Assembly: GCF_014268615.1 (NCBI RefSeq)
Contig: NZ_JABWQV010000036.1
Coordinates: forward strand, 1-32,498
DNA length: 32,498 nt
Source of the DNA: Pseudomonas tehranensis
GTDB taxonomy: Bacteria; Pseudomonadota; Gammaproteobacteria; Pseudomonadales; Pseudomonadaceae
Direction: 5' to 3'
Shown here: positions 25,033 through 32,498 of the stretch, in pieces
Position numbering within the stretch: position 1 is the stretch's first letter
How the letters are laid out: each line of letters begins with the position of its first letter
The notes under the pieces: generated by a model
Told to the model about the DNA's origin: nothing
Database searches by the model: none
Seen by the model: only the letters and a program-made list of their open reading frames with translations
Position numbers and translations under genes: made by a program

Positions 25033-26242
25033 ACCGGGCAAGGCCGGTGCCTTGATGGCCGTGGAGGTGGCGTTGGAGCGTTTGCTCGAGATGGCGGCGG
25101 CTACGCCGATTGTCCAGCGTGAACGTTTGCCTTTGGCCACGGCGCAAGGCCGGGTGCTTGCAGAAGATGTGGTATCGACCCTTGATTTGCCGCCATGGCC
25201 CAACAGCGCCATGGACGGCTATGCCTTGCGGCTGGCTGACTGCACAGGTGAGCCGCTGGTGGTCAGTCAGCGAATTTTTGCCGGTCAGGCCCCGGAGCCG
25301 CTGGCCGCAGGAACCTGTGCACGGATCTTCACCGGAGCGCCTGTCCCTGCCGGCGCTGACTGCGTCGAGATGCAGGAAAACACCGTGGTTGAAGATGACC
25401 TGCGCATACGCTTTACCGAGCCCATGGTGAGCGGGCAAAACATCCGCCCCCAGGGGCAGGAGACAACTGTCGGAGAAACGGTTCTCTCCTGCGGTACTCG
25501 CCTGGGGCCGATCGAACTGGGGCTGGCGGCATCTCTTGGCTGCGCGTCGTTGGAGGTGGTGCGCAAGGTGCGTGTTGCAGTGCTCTCCACCGGCGACGAA
25601 CTGGTAGAGCCAGGCCAGGCGCTGGGCCCTGGCCAGATCTATAACAGCAATCGCGTACTGCTCTGTGGCTGGTTACAGCAACTGGGTTGTGAGGTGGTCG
25701 ACGCAGGTATTCTGCCCGACGACTTGCCCGCCACCCGCCAGCGTCTGGGGCAGTTGTCGGATGTCGATCTGATCCTGTCCACTGGCGGCGTATCGGTGGG
25801 GGAGGCTGACTTCCTGGGGGCCGCCTTGCGCGAAGAGGGTGAACTCGCGCTCTGGAAGCTTGCCATCAAACCCGGGAAACCGCTGACGTTCGGGCATTTT
25901 CGTGGTGTGCCCGTGATAGGCCTGCCCGGAAACCCTGCCTCGACATTGGTGACATTCGCCCTGTTGGCCCGCCCTTACTTGTTACGCCGTCAGGGTGTTC
26001 AGGCGGTAACCCCGCTCAAGTTCAAGGTGCCAGCCGGCTTCGATTGGCCGAAGGCAGGTGGTCGACGAGAATACTTGCGAGGTCGCATCGAGAACGGTCG
26101 GGCGATCATCTACCGCAATCAAAGCTCAGGTGTGTTGCGCAGCGCGGCCTGGGCTGAAGGACTGGTTGAAGTGCTTGAGGGGAGAACCCTGGTCGAAGGC
26201 GACGAAGTGGGTTTTATTCCCTTGAGCGAGGTCCTGGGCTAG
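25016..26242 (+). CDS. moeA: MoeA, molybdopterin molybdenumtransferase
   Basis: MoeA inserts molybdate into adenylylated molybdopterin. The 408-residue product has the family length and its four-domain layout: PPWPNSAMDGYALR near the start, FTGAPVPAGAD, the MogA-like core with STGDELVEPGQ, LSTGGVSVGEADF and GLPGNPAST, and a small C-terminal beta domain. The GTG at 25016 gives the best length but lies inside moaB with a weak ribosome site; an ATG at 25055 (MAVEVALERLLEMA) is also possible. A strong terminator follows. Confidence 0.94.
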   Translation: MNPVGKPGKAGALMAVEVALERLLEMAAATPIVQRERLPLATAQGRVLAEDVVSTLDLPPWPNSAMDGYALRLADCTGEPLVVSQRIFAGQAPEPLAAGTCARIFTGAPVPAGADCVEMQENTVVEDDLRIRFTEPMVSGQNIRPQGQETTVGETVLSCGTRLGPIELGLAASLGCASLEVVRKVRVAVLSTGDELVEPGQALGPGQIYNSNRVLLCGWLQQLGCEVVDAGILPDDLPATRQRLGQLSDVDLILSTGGVSVGEADFLGAALREEGELALWKLAIKPGKPLTFGHFRGVPVIGLPGNPASTLVTFALLARPYLLRRQGVQAVTPLKFKVPAGFDWPKAGGRREYLRGRIENGRAIIYRNQSSGVLRSAAWAEGLVEVLEGRTLVEGDEVGFIPLSEVLG

Positions 26243-26264
26243 CGCTGCAGCAGTGGAGGTATCT

Positions 26265-26290
26265 GCCCGAGTCGAGTGCTCGGGCTTTTC
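26265..26290 (+). terminator. Rho-independent terminator of moaB-moeA
   Basis: GCCCGAG (26265-26271) and CTCGGGC (26279-26285) form a stem with a 7-base loop, followed by TTTT. It lies 22 bases past the moeA stop codon. Confidence 0.85.
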
Positions 26291-26303
26291 ATGCCCCTCG
26301 AAT

Positions 26304-26498
26304 TTATCGCGAGAGCAGCATGACCAGTTGATCGAATCGACTGTTCGCAATCCAGCCCAGCAGGCCAAAGACCACCGCTGCTGCGCCTGCCGAATAGGCG
26401 AGCCTGTGGCGGATCACCTTCACATCGGTTCGGATTTCATCCATGTCTTTACGGATGTATTTAAGGTGGGTTTCCAGTTCAACGACGCGCGGTTCCAA
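26304..26498 (-). CDS. Small coiled-coil protein with C-terminal membrane segment
   Basis: A 64-residue product: a charged helix with heptad character (LETHLKYIRKDMDEIRTDVKV) followed by one membrane segment (YSAGAAAVVFGLLGWIA). Such small proteins occur in Pseudomonas and phages; no function is known. The start is TTG at 26498, as AGGAGG lies 7 bases upstream, a near-ideal ribosome site. The frame stays open up to 26717, and an ATG at 26624 would give a 106-residue form with an unusual His/Lys-rich N-terminus; that is less likely. It converges on moeA. Confidence 0.6.
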   Translation of the reverse strand: MEPRVVELETHLKYIRKDMDEIRTDVKVIRHRLAYSAGAAAVVFGLLGWIANSRFDQLVMLLSR

Positions 26499-26957
26499 AT
26501 CAATTCCTCCTGCGGGATTACTGCAACTTTTGCATTCGTTTTGAACGTTGGCCTGTTCGCTTCCAAATGATGCGAGCTGCCGGGGTGACAGCTTGTATTT
26601 ATGGCTATGCATGGGGCGTTTCATCCCTTTGGCCATAACTGTTCGAACCACTGTTCCGGCCCCTGCGGGCCGTGAAGTATCCATCCATGGGTTAAGACAT
26701 CCTTGTGTAATGAGCATTTAAACGATCCAGCACAACAGAACACCAAAGTGTCTCAATACCGTTGAAGGGTCAATTGAGCTGATTCGCCAGTTCTTGTAAG
26801 AAAATTCTTCGAGTCGAGAAGTGGGCGGCAGGCGGGCTGTCCGCCGGTTTTCCCCGTGGGCGCGCAGCGCAGTCTTTTATTTAAATTGAATCGGTCCGGG
26901 CTTTTTCGGCCGTGTGAGTGGTCCCATTCTCTGAACCTTCCCATGACGGAGATAACA
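26499..26957. other. 459-bp spacer without a supported gene
   Basis: The interval separates the divergent small coiled-coil gene and the lipid kinase gene. It contains the interlaced inverted repeat TTCTTGTAAGAAAATTCTT (26791-26809) and a GGCGG-N5-CCGCC hairpin followed shortly by TTTT (about 26832-26851). Either could be regulatory; neither is convincing alone. Confidence 0.4.
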
Positions 26958-27875
26958 ATGAGCAAAGGCAAGGCGCTGTTGATTTTGCATGGCAAGCAAG
27001 CGCTCAACGATGAGGTTCGCGCCGCAGTGATGCTCAAGCGCAAGCAGGGCTGGGACCTTGCGGTCCGACTGACGTGGGAGGCCGGCGATGCCCGACGCTG
27101 TGTCGATGAGGCGCTGGATGCCGGTTACACGACGTTGATCGCCGGCGGTGGGGACGGGACCTTGCGTGATATCGCCGAGGCGATCGTGCGTCAATCGAGT
27201 GAGGTCAGCCTGGTATTGCTGCCGCTGGGTACGGCCAATGATTTTGCCCGTGCCGCCGGTATCCCGCTGGAGCCGGAGCAGGCCCTGGATCTGCTGGATG
27301 TCACGCCCCAGGCCATCGACCTGGGGGACGTGGGCGGTCAGATTTTCCTGAACATGGCCACGGGCGGTTTTGGCAGCCAAGTGACGGCGAACACCTCCGA
27401 GGACTTGAAAAAGGTTTTGGGTGGCGCCGCCTATCTGTTCACCGGTTTATCACGTTTCAGTGAACTGAGTGCGGCCTACGGTGAGCTGCAGGGCCCGGAT
27501 TTCCACTGGCAAGGCGATTTGCTGGCGCTGGGCATCGGCAATGGCCGGCAGGCCGGAGGGGGGCATGTACTGTGCCCTGAGGCGCTGGTCGATGATGGAT
27601 TGCTGGACATCAGTGTCCTGCCGGCGCCTCAGGAAGTGGTCAGCACCCTGAAGGATTTGCTGGCCGGTGGCCTGGGGATCGACAACATGTTCGTGCGCGC
27701 ACGCCTGCCATGGGTGGAAATCAAGGTCGCTCAAGGCCTGGATATCAATCTTGATGGCGAACCGTTGCAGGTCGACAGTTTGCGTTTCACTGTCCGGGCG
27801 AAAGCGTTGCGTGTTCACCTGCCCTCCGATTCGCCTTTGCTGAGTACCTCGGTGGCGCTTAATCGTCCAGGCTGA
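26958..27875 (+). CDS. yegS: YegS-like lipid kinase
   Basis: A 305-residue diacylglycerol-kinase-fold enzyme that phosphorylates lipids such as phosphatidylglycerol. The nucleotide loop GGGDGTLRDIAEA is at about 60-72, PLGTANDFARA and NMATGGFG follow, and the C-terminal half carries LALGIGNGRQAGGGHVLCPEALVDDGLLDI and the INLDGEP motif, all diagnostic. The ATG at 26958 has GGAG 6 bases upstream and is preferred to the ATG at 26943. Its last 17 bases overlap the convergent end of the response-regulator gene. Confidence 0.93.
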   Translation: MSKGKALLILHGKQALNDEVRAAVMLKRKQGWDLAVRLTWEAGDARRCVDEALDAGYTTLIAGGGDGTLRDIAEAIVRQSSEVSLVLLPLGTANDFARAAGIPLEPEQALDLLDVTPQAIDLGDVGGQIFLNMATGGFGSQVTANTSEDLKKVLGGAAYLFTGLSRFSELSAAYGELQGPDFHWQGDLLALGIGNGRQAGGGHVLCPEALVDDGLLDISVLPAPQEVVSTLKDLLAGGLGIDNMFVRARLPWVEIKVAQGLDINLDGEPLQVDSLRFTVRAKALRVHLPSDSPLLSTSVALNRPG

Positions 27876-28518
27876 TGATCTGCTCACGCACTGCGAACAG
27901 CACCAGCCCGGCCACATCATGGATCTGCAGGCGTTTCATGATTTGCGCCCGGTGGGTTTCTATGGTCTTGATGCTCAGGCTCAGGCCGTTGGCGATTTCC
28001 CGGGTGGACTTGCCGCGCACGATCAGCCGCAGGATCTCCAGTTGGCGGGCGGTCAAATTATGAGCTTGGCCAGGATCGGGTTGCGGCTTCTGGACGCGGG
28101 TCAGTGCCTGGTTGATCACGGTGTGGGCAATGGCAGGGCTCAGGTAGCGTTCGTTGTTGCGCAGAGCTTCCAGCGCGTGTTCCAGCTCGGTGGCGGTGGT
28201 GTCCTTGAGCAGATAGCCATGGGCTCCGGATTCCAGTGCCTGCATGATCAACGCCGGGTCGGTGTGCATCGACAGAATCAGCACTTTGCTCTGGGGACGC
28301 ACGCGCTTGAGCTGTTGCAGCGCGTCCAGGCCGCAGGTGTCTTTCATGGATATATCCAGCAAGACGATATCTGGAACCAGCCGTTCAACCAGTTCCAGCA
28401 ATTGCGTCCCGTCACTGGCTTCGCCGATCACGGCATATCCGGGCAGATCCATGACCAGGGCGCGCACGCCGGCCCTGATCAGCGAGTGGTCATCTATCAG
28501 AAGCAAGTTACAAATCAA
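27859..28518 (-). CDS. NarL-type response regulator
   Basis: A 219-residue regulator with a receiver (Asp55 in DIVLLDISMKDTCG, Lys in YLLKDTT) and a LuxR-type helix-turn-helix (LTARQLEILRLIVRGKSTREIANGLSLSIKTIETHRAQIMKRL) ending DVAGLVLFAVR, similar to the ErdR/AgmR kind of regulator. The TTG start at 28518 overlaps the kinase's stop codon (TTGA) with AAGG 7 bases upstream, so its translation should be coupled to the kinase. Target genes are unknown; a palindrome cluster at 30363-30401 is a candidate. Confidence 0.88.
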   Translation of the reverse strand: MICNLLLIDDHSLIRAGVRALVMDLPGYAVIGEASDGTQLLELVERLVPDIVLLDISMKDTCGLDALQQLKRVRPQSKVLILSMHTDPALIMQALESGAHGYLLKDTTATELEHALEALRNNERYLSPAIAHTVINQALTRVQKPQPDPGQAHNLTARQLEILRLIVRGKSTREIANGLSLSIKTIETHRAQIMKRLQIHDVAGLVLFAVREQIISLDD

Positions 28519-29408
28519 TGGAGAACCTTATTCTTGCTGGCCCGTTCCAGGGCGCGAGGCGTCCAGGGAAAGCTTGCCTCAATATGGGTACCTTTGCCGG
28601 CCTCGCTGATGACCTTCAAGGTGCCGCCCAGTTGTTCAACCCGCTCCGACATGCCGGCCATGCCGCGTTGTCCTTCGTGAGCGGGGTGGGAGGCCGGGAC
28701 GAATCCTTTGCCATCGTCGCTGATCAACAGGGTCAGGCCTTCGGGCAAGCGTTGCAGGCGCACCAGCAGGTTTTTCGCCTGGGCATGGCGCAAAATATTG
28801 GTCACGGCTTCCTGGGTGATTCGAAACGCGGCGACCGTCATTTCCTCAGGGATACCGGTCATGCGTTGTTGACAGTCCAGGCTCCATTTCAGCGGTGTGT
28901 TAGCCAGCGTCTTGAGCAGGTGCGCGCGCAGGCTGGCTTCAAGTCCCAGGCTGGTCAGTTGTCTTGGGTTGAGAATGGCTGAGACGTCGCGAACCTTGTT
29001 GAGCGTTTCGTCCAGCGTCTCGCAGAGAATCGTGCACTGGCCCTGCAGTTCTTCCGGAATACGGCGCTTGAGCCATTCGCTTTGCAGTTTTGCCGCGGTC
29101 AGCAGCTGGCCGATATCGTCGTGCAATTCACGGCTGAGCCGATGGCGCTCATTTTCCTGGACCTCAAGCAACCGATCGGCCAATTCCTGGGGCTGGAACT
29201 TGATGGATTTGTGTGACAGGCGATGCTGGATCCAGACGCAGGTCGTGGCGGCGATATTCAGCGCCAGCAAACTCAGGGGTACGGTAGAGGCCAACAGGTA
29301 GACCAGCAGGCCGCCAAGGGTTGAGCAGATGCACAACGACAACGTGAAACGGCGGGCATTTTCTCGGGAGGGTGGCCAGGTGATGATTGACTTGAGGCTG
29401 GCGTACAT
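28515..29408 (-). CDS. HisKA_3-type sensor histidine kinase
   Basis: A 297-residue kinase of the NarX/DesK type. It has two membrane segments with almost no periplasmic loop (about 22-60), the dimerisation motif ENERHRLSRELHDDIGQLL with phospho-acceptor His96, and an ATPase domain with ITQEAVTNILRHAQA, SDDGKGF and GQRGMAGMSERVEQLGG. It likely senses something within the membrane or in the cytoplasm. The ATG at 29408 is chosen; a TTG at 29423 is the alternative and neither has a clear Shine-Dalgarno. It forms an operon with the overlapping regulator. Confidence 0.88.
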   Translation of the reverse strand: MYASLKSIITWPPSRENARRFTLSLCICSTLGGLLVYLLASTVPLSLLALNIAATTCVWIQHRLSHKSIKFQPQELADRLLEVQENERHRLSRELHDDIGQLLTAAKLQSEWLKRRIPEELQGQCTILCETLDETLNKVRDVSAILNPRQLTSLGLEASLRAHLLKTLANTPLKWSLDCQQRMTGIPEEMTVAAFRITQEAVTNILRHAQAKNLLVRLQRLPEGLTLLISDDGKGFVPASHPAHEGQRGMAGMSERVEQLGGTLKVISEAGKGTHIEASFPWTPRALERASKNKVLH

Positions 29409-29641
29409 GACGGATGGAGCCAATGAATGTTCGCTGCGGGCAGGCCAGTCAGCGTATCTGACGGGCCGGGACGGGTAAACGTTTCAGGTCGAAGGCAGCC
29501 TCAGTTGGCGGCTTAATGCCACTATCTTGAGGCCACTGACGCGGGAGATAGTACCACTTCATATTTCGTTGGTCGCGTTCAGCATGGTGGCGTGAAAGTG
29601 CCAAGTGTCAGCCGCATCAGGTCGAACCGCACTCATCGGCC

Positions 29642-30112
29642 TCAGGCCTGTTTTTGTGAGTAGGGCACCAAACCCAGGGGGCGCGAAGCAGGCAATGTCT
29701 GGCCAGGACTCTGGCCTACCTGGAAGGCAAAGGCTTCGATCAACGAGGTCTGTTCGCTGCTGTCCAGGCTGAGCTGGCCGGTGGTGTGATCGACCAGTTC
29801 CAGTTGCCAGGCCATCAGGGTGAAGCAATCCTTCAGCGCGCCCAGCGCCTGATCATGCAATTCAACGTGACTTTGCGCGTTGCTGAGCAAGCCATGGATA
29901 TGCAGCGAAAATTCTGAAATGGCTTCCAGCGCCAGGGCGTCGGCCTTGTTTGCCAGCTTCAGCAAGGTACTGAGCATGCAATCAATGGCGTCCCTGTCGT
30001 CGTTGATCAGTTGCAGGTGGCTTAGGCATTCCTCTGACTTGGCCAAAAGCGTTTCGGCCTCGATCAGAAATTCGGGAAGGCGCTGATTCCAGTTTTTACG
30101 ATCGTTCGGCAT
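29642..30112 (-). CDS. Hypothetical protein resembling a histidine-less Hpt domain
   Basis: A 156-residue soluble, mostly helical protein. Residues 13-85 follow the pattern of a CheA P1/Hpt four-helix bundle (FLIEAETLLAKSEECL, then MLSTLLKLANKADALALEAISEFSLHIHGLL), but where the phosphorylated histidine should be there is Leu51 and the usual HTLKG glycine is gone. Residues 90-135 add a further helix pair. It could be a protein-binding module for a two-component or chemotaxis partner; this is inference from pattern only. The ATG at 30112 has GGAG 6 bases upstream; an upstream GTG at 30124 is not supported. Confidence 0.7.
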   Translation of the reverse strand: MPNDRKNWNQRLPEFLIEAETLLAKSEECLSHLQLINDDRDAIDCMLSTLLKLANKADALALEAISEFSLHIHGLLSNAQSHVELHDQALGALKDCFTLMAWQLELVDHTTGQLSLDSSEQTSLIEAFAFQVGQSPGQTLPASRPLGLVPYSQKQA

Positions 30113-30362
30113 GCTTATCTCCACAACATCATGTCAGACGCAAGAAAATCGCGTGTGGCGAACGGCAGGAATTCACGGCCGGCAACTAACGAAGACCCGC
30201 AGGCACTCTTTCGCCCGTAGACAAAGGCATGCTCGCAAACGATTGCACTGGCGGGATCGGCCAAATGGCTGGAAGTCCGGTGTCCTGCGGTCGCGCACAA
30301 AAGCCTGACTCCGTTCAGCAATGAGAATGGCGTCACATTAATGGCTATTGGATAGCGGGAAT

Positions 30363-30401
30363 ATCAGGTTGCACCTGATTGTTGCTAGGGGAAACCCCTA
30401 G
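30363..30401. repeat. Two tandem perfect inverted repeats
   Basis: ATCAGGT-TGC-ACCTGAT (30363-30379) is followed five bases later by CTAGGGG-AAA-CCCCTAG (30385-30401). Both have exact 7-bp arms with 3-base centres, the form expected of binding sites for dimeric regulators, 125-160 bases upstream of the cheV promoter. Confidence 0.65.
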
Positions 30402-30525
30402 GCGGGGGAACTTTGTGCGCAAGCTGAGGTCGCGCCGCGCAAAACTTGAGGGATGAAATCTGTGAAGCCAGTAAAGCATGATGCTAATGTGACATCAATG
30501 CCCTGCGAGACATTTTATACAGGGG

Positions 30526-30552
30526 TCAAGATCCGGCCTGCACGGCCGATAT
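30526..30552 (+). promoter_or_regulatory. FliA (sigma-28) promoter of cheV
   Basis: TCAAGATC, 11 bases, then GCCGATAT matches the flagellar sigma factor consensus TAAAGTTT-N11-GCCGATAA, including the invariant GCCGATA. It ends 40 bases before the cheV ATG, which also has CAGGAG in front. Confidence 0.8.
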
Positions 30553-30592
30553 CTCCTTTATGGATTCATCCGAACAAGCCCAGGAGTCATAG

Positions 30593-31516
30593 ATGGCCGG
30601 CATTCTCGATACAGTAGATCAACGAACCCAACTGGTGGGTGAGAATCGCCTGGAAATTCTCATGTTTCGCCTGGCGGGGCGGCAGTTGTTCGCCATTAAC
30701 GTGTTCAAGGTCCAGGAAGTGCTGCAGTTGCCGAAGCTGACGTTGATGCCGCAGCGCCATCCGTTTGTGTGCGGCGTAGTCAATCTGAGGGGCCAGACGT
30801 TGCCGGTGATCGACCTGTCCCAGGCCATCGGTATGCGTCCGCTGGTGCCGGGACCGAACAGCACCATTATCGTCACCGAGTACAACCGTTCGGTTCAGGC
30901 GTTCCTGGTGGGCGGCGTGGACCGCATCGTCAATATGAACTGGGAAGCCATCTTGCCGCCGCCGACCAGCGCCGGACGTGAGCACTACCTGACGGCGATC
31001 AGCAAGGTTGATGACCAGTTGGTGGAAATCATCGACGTGGAAAAAGTCCTGGCTGAAATCGTGCCTTACAACGCCAAGGTTTCCCGGGACAAACTCGAAG
31101 ATCCGGTACTGGAGCGTGCCCGCGGACGCGAAGTGCTGCTGGTGGACGACTCCAATGTCGCGCTCTCTCAACTGCGCGATACGCTGGGTCAGTTGGGTGT
31201 GAAAATGCACGTTGCCAGCGACGGTTTGAAAGCCCTGAACATGCTCAAGGCCTGGGCCGATACTGGCGAAGTGATGACCGACAAATTACTGATGATTTTC
31301 ACCGACGCGGAAATGCCGGAAATGGACGGCTATCGCCTGACCACCGAGATCCGCAACGACCCACGTTTGCGCGGGCTCTACGTGGTGCTGCACACCTCGC
31401 TGTCCGGCAGCTTCAACGATTCGATGGTCAAGAAGGTCGGCTGCGACAACTTCCTCTCCAAATTCCAGCCGGACAAGCTGGTTGACGTGGTGCGCCAGCG
31501 ACTGATGCTCGACTGA
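30593..31516 (+). CDS. cheV: CheV chemotaxis coupling protein
   Basis: A 307-residue fusion of a CheW-like adaptor (about 15-160) and a receiver domain (about 180-305), the CheV layout. The receiver has VLLVDDSNVAL, phospho-acceptor Asp238 in FTDAEMPEMDGY and the Lys in FLSKFQPD. CheV links chemoreceptors to CheA and tunes adaptation through its phosphorylation. No other chemotaxis gene lies in the window, so this is a stand-alone cheV, but its sigma-28 promoter ties it to the flagellar regulon. Confidence 0.96.
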   Translation: MAGILDTVDQRTQLVGENRLEILMFRLAGRQLFAINVFKVQEVLQLPKLTLMPQRHPFVCGVVNLRGQTLPVIDLSQAIGMRPLVPGPNSTIIVTEYNRSVQAFLVGGVDRIVNMNWEAILPPPTSAGREHYLTAISKVDDQLVEIIDVEKVLAEIVPYNAKVSRDKLEDPVLERARGREVLLVDDSNVALSQLRDTLGQLGVKMHVASDGLKALNMLKAWADTGEVMTDKLLMIFTDAEMPEMDGYRLTTEIRNDPRLRGLYVVLHTSLSGSFNDSMVKKVGCDNFLSKFQPDKLVDVVRQRLMLD

Positions 31517-31586
31517 GGCTGATCATGGTTTGCTTCAATGGCCGGCTCGTATAAGGTGGCGTTTTTCGTCACCAGGGAAGTCGAGC

Positions 31587-32396
31587 ATGTTGCGGCTGAG
31601 CGCGTTGTATCGTTATCCGTTGAAGTCCGGCAAGGGTCAGCTCCTGCAAGGCATAGGCCTGGACAAGCTGGGCCTGGACGGTGACCGGCGCTGGATGCTG
31701 GTGGACGAGGGCACTGGGCGTTTCCTGACCCAGCGGGCAGTGATTCAGATGAGCCAGCTCTCGGCATTGTGGAACGAGGCAGGCGGTCTGACGCTCAGTG
31801 CGCCAGGTTTTGCCTCGCTGGATGTACCGCTGCCACCTGCCGACGAAGATCAGCGACGTGGTGTGATCATCTGGCGAGACACCTTGCGCGTACCGGATGC
31901 CGGTGACGAGGCAGCGGCCTGGGTCAGCGAATTCATCGGCAAGCCCACCCGGCTGGTTCACGTTCCGGTAGAACTGGCGCGCACCACCGCCGCCGGTTAC
32001 GGCAAGGATGACGACAAGGTGGCGTTCGCAGACGGTTTCCCCTTGCTGCTGATCGGCCAGGCCTCTTTGCAGGACGTGTCCGATCGGGTCGGCCGCCCTT
32101 TGGAGATGCTGCGCTTTCGTCCCAACCTGGTTATCGAGGGCAGCGAGGCATTTGCCGAGGATGGCTGGAAGCGCATTCGTATCGGCGATGTGGAGTTCCG
32201 GCTGGTCAAGCCCTGCTCGCGCTGCATCATGACCACGGTCGATCCGCAAACCGGCGAACGCGACCCTGACCGCGAACCCTTCGCCACGTTGCAGCAGTAT
32301 CGTTCGACACCGGACGGTGCGATGTTCGGCCAGAACCTGGTCAATGACAGCAATGGTTGGCTTGAAGTGGGCATGCCGGTTGAAGTGCTCGAATAA
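31587..32396 (+). CDS. MOSC-domain protein (YcbX-like, without ferredoxin domain)
   Basis: A 269-residue protein with an N-terminal MOSC_N beta-barrel domain (LSALYRYPLKSGKGQLL to about 115) and a C-terminal MOSC domain with RFRPNLVIEG and KPCSRCIMTTVDPQTGERDP, whose Cys would bind molybdenum cofactor. E. coli YcbX, which reduces N-hydroxylated compounds, has an extra ferredoxin domain at the C-terminus; it is absent here, so a separate electron donor is needed. The ATG at 31587 is set by the family N-terminus. Its need for molybdenum cofactor fits loosely with the mobA/moaB/moeA genes 5-8 kb away. Confidence 0.9.
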   Translation: MLRLSALYRYPLKSGKGQLLQGIGLDKLGLDGDRRWMLVDEGTGRFLTQRAVIQMSQLSALWNEAGGLTLSAPGFASLDVPLPPADEDQRRGVIIWRDTLRVPDAGDEAAAWVSEFIGKPTRLVHVPVELARTTAAGYGKDDDKVAFADGFPLLLIGQASLQDVSDRVGRPLEMLRFRPNLVIEGSEAFAEDGWKRIRIGDVEFRLVKPCSRCIMTTVDPQTGERDPDREPFATLQQYRSTPDGAMFGQNLVNDSNGWLEVGMPVEVLE

Positions 32397-32415
32397 ACAC
32401 CGCTTTTGAAAAAAC

Positions 32416-32448
32416 AATGCCCGTGTCCACCGGACACGGGCATTTTTT
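32416..32448 (+). terminator. Rho-independent terminator after the MOSC gene
   Basis: TGCCCGTGTCC (32418-32428) pairs perfectly with GGACACGGGCA (32432-32442), followed by TTTTTT; an A-run on the other side makes it usable in both directions. Confidence 0.9.
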
Positions 32449-32474
32449 ATTACCCGGGACCACGCCGGGGCTTT

Positions 32475-32498
32475 TGTGGCGAGGGGATTTATCCCCGC
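32475..32498. repeat. REP-type repeat unit at the window edge
   Basis: TGTGGCGAGGGGATTTATCC followed by CCGC is another common fluorescens-group REP core with internal GGGGAT/ATCCCC pairing. It runs into the window end and may continue as a pair. Confidence 0.7.

Larger units (their letters stand above)
30113..30592. other. 480-bp divergent control region between the Hpt-like gene and cheV
   Basis: No gene is supported here. Visible elements are two neighbouring perfect hairpins at 30363-30401 and the sigma-28 promoter at 30526-30552. The left 220 bases next to the Hpt-like gene presumably hold its promoter but I cannot point to one. Confidence 0.5.

Noticed and set aside
29521..29552. ACTATCT / AGATAGT inverted repeat downstream of the Hpt-like gene
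   Set aside because: Seven-bp arms with an 18-base loop and no T-run can arise by chance; not enough for a terminator or operator call.
1..32498. CRISPR array, tRNA, rRNA, insertion sequence or prophage
   Set aside because: No regularly spaced repeats, no cloverleaf or rRNA sequence, and no transposase, integrase or phage structural genes were seen; the holin-like protein belongs to the chromosomal YqjE family.

Overview
The window is a stretch of ordinary chromosome from a Pseudomonas, most likely of the P. fluorescens group. This rests on GC-rich coding DNA, REP-type repeats of the fluorescens type (TGTGGGAGC... and relatives), and gene blocks that, from memory, match P. aeruginosa gene order: htpX / alaA-like aminotransferase / msrB / gpx / ospR / sagS (PA2830-PA2824 region), dgt with three small membrane-protein genes (PA3043-PA3040 region) and a YegS-like lipid kinase. 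I see no rRNA, tRNA, CRISPR array, insertion sequence or prophage.

Left part (1-8220) is a redox and protein-quality block. It runs HtpX membrane protease (-), AlaA aminotransferase (-), methionine-R-sulfoxide reductase MsrB (+), a thiol peroxidase of the glutathione peroxidase family (+) overlapping its peroxide-sensing MarR/OhrR-type regulator OspR (+), and the hybrid kinase SagS (-). A DUF815 P-loop ATPase (+) then overlaps a free-methionine-(R)-sulfoxide reductase (+). A perfect 22-bp palindrome sits inside the gpx-ospR promoter and is the obvious OspR operator.

The next block (8221-15545, all -) reads, in transcription order, a BvgA/EvgA-type response regulator, a 1.2-kb-codon BvgS/EvgS-type hybrid kinase with two periplasmic solute-binding domains, and a Cache-HAMP HD-GYP c-di-GMP phosphodiesterase whose HD-GYP domain is split by a large insertion. 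This looks like one periplasmic-ligand to c-di-GMP signalling unit.

The middle (15924-23735) holds dgt, a yqjD-yqjE-yqjK-like operon, an orphan Amt ammonium channel with a sigma-54-like promoter, a CPA2/Kef-type antiporter, a small glutaredoxin-like protein, a LexA-box-controlled small protein of unknown function, an RluA-family pseudouridine synthase, and a YgdI/YgdR lipoprotein with a perfect AlgU promoter.

The right part (23812-32498) has mobA divergent from moaB-moeA (molybdenum cofactor), a small coiled-coil/membrane protein, a YegS-like lipid kinase, a NarL-type kinase/regulator pair, an Hpt-like protein lacking the phosphorylatable histidine, cheV behind a sigma-28 promoter, and a MOSC-domain protein. 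The most useful new leads are regulatory: the LexA box, the AlgU, sigma-54 and FliA promoters, the OspR palindrome, the terminator in the msrB leader, the double hairpin upstream of cheV, and the BvgAS-like/HD-GYP module. Many genes here start with GTG or TTG; start sites were set by Shine-Dalgarno position and may differ from automatic annotation.
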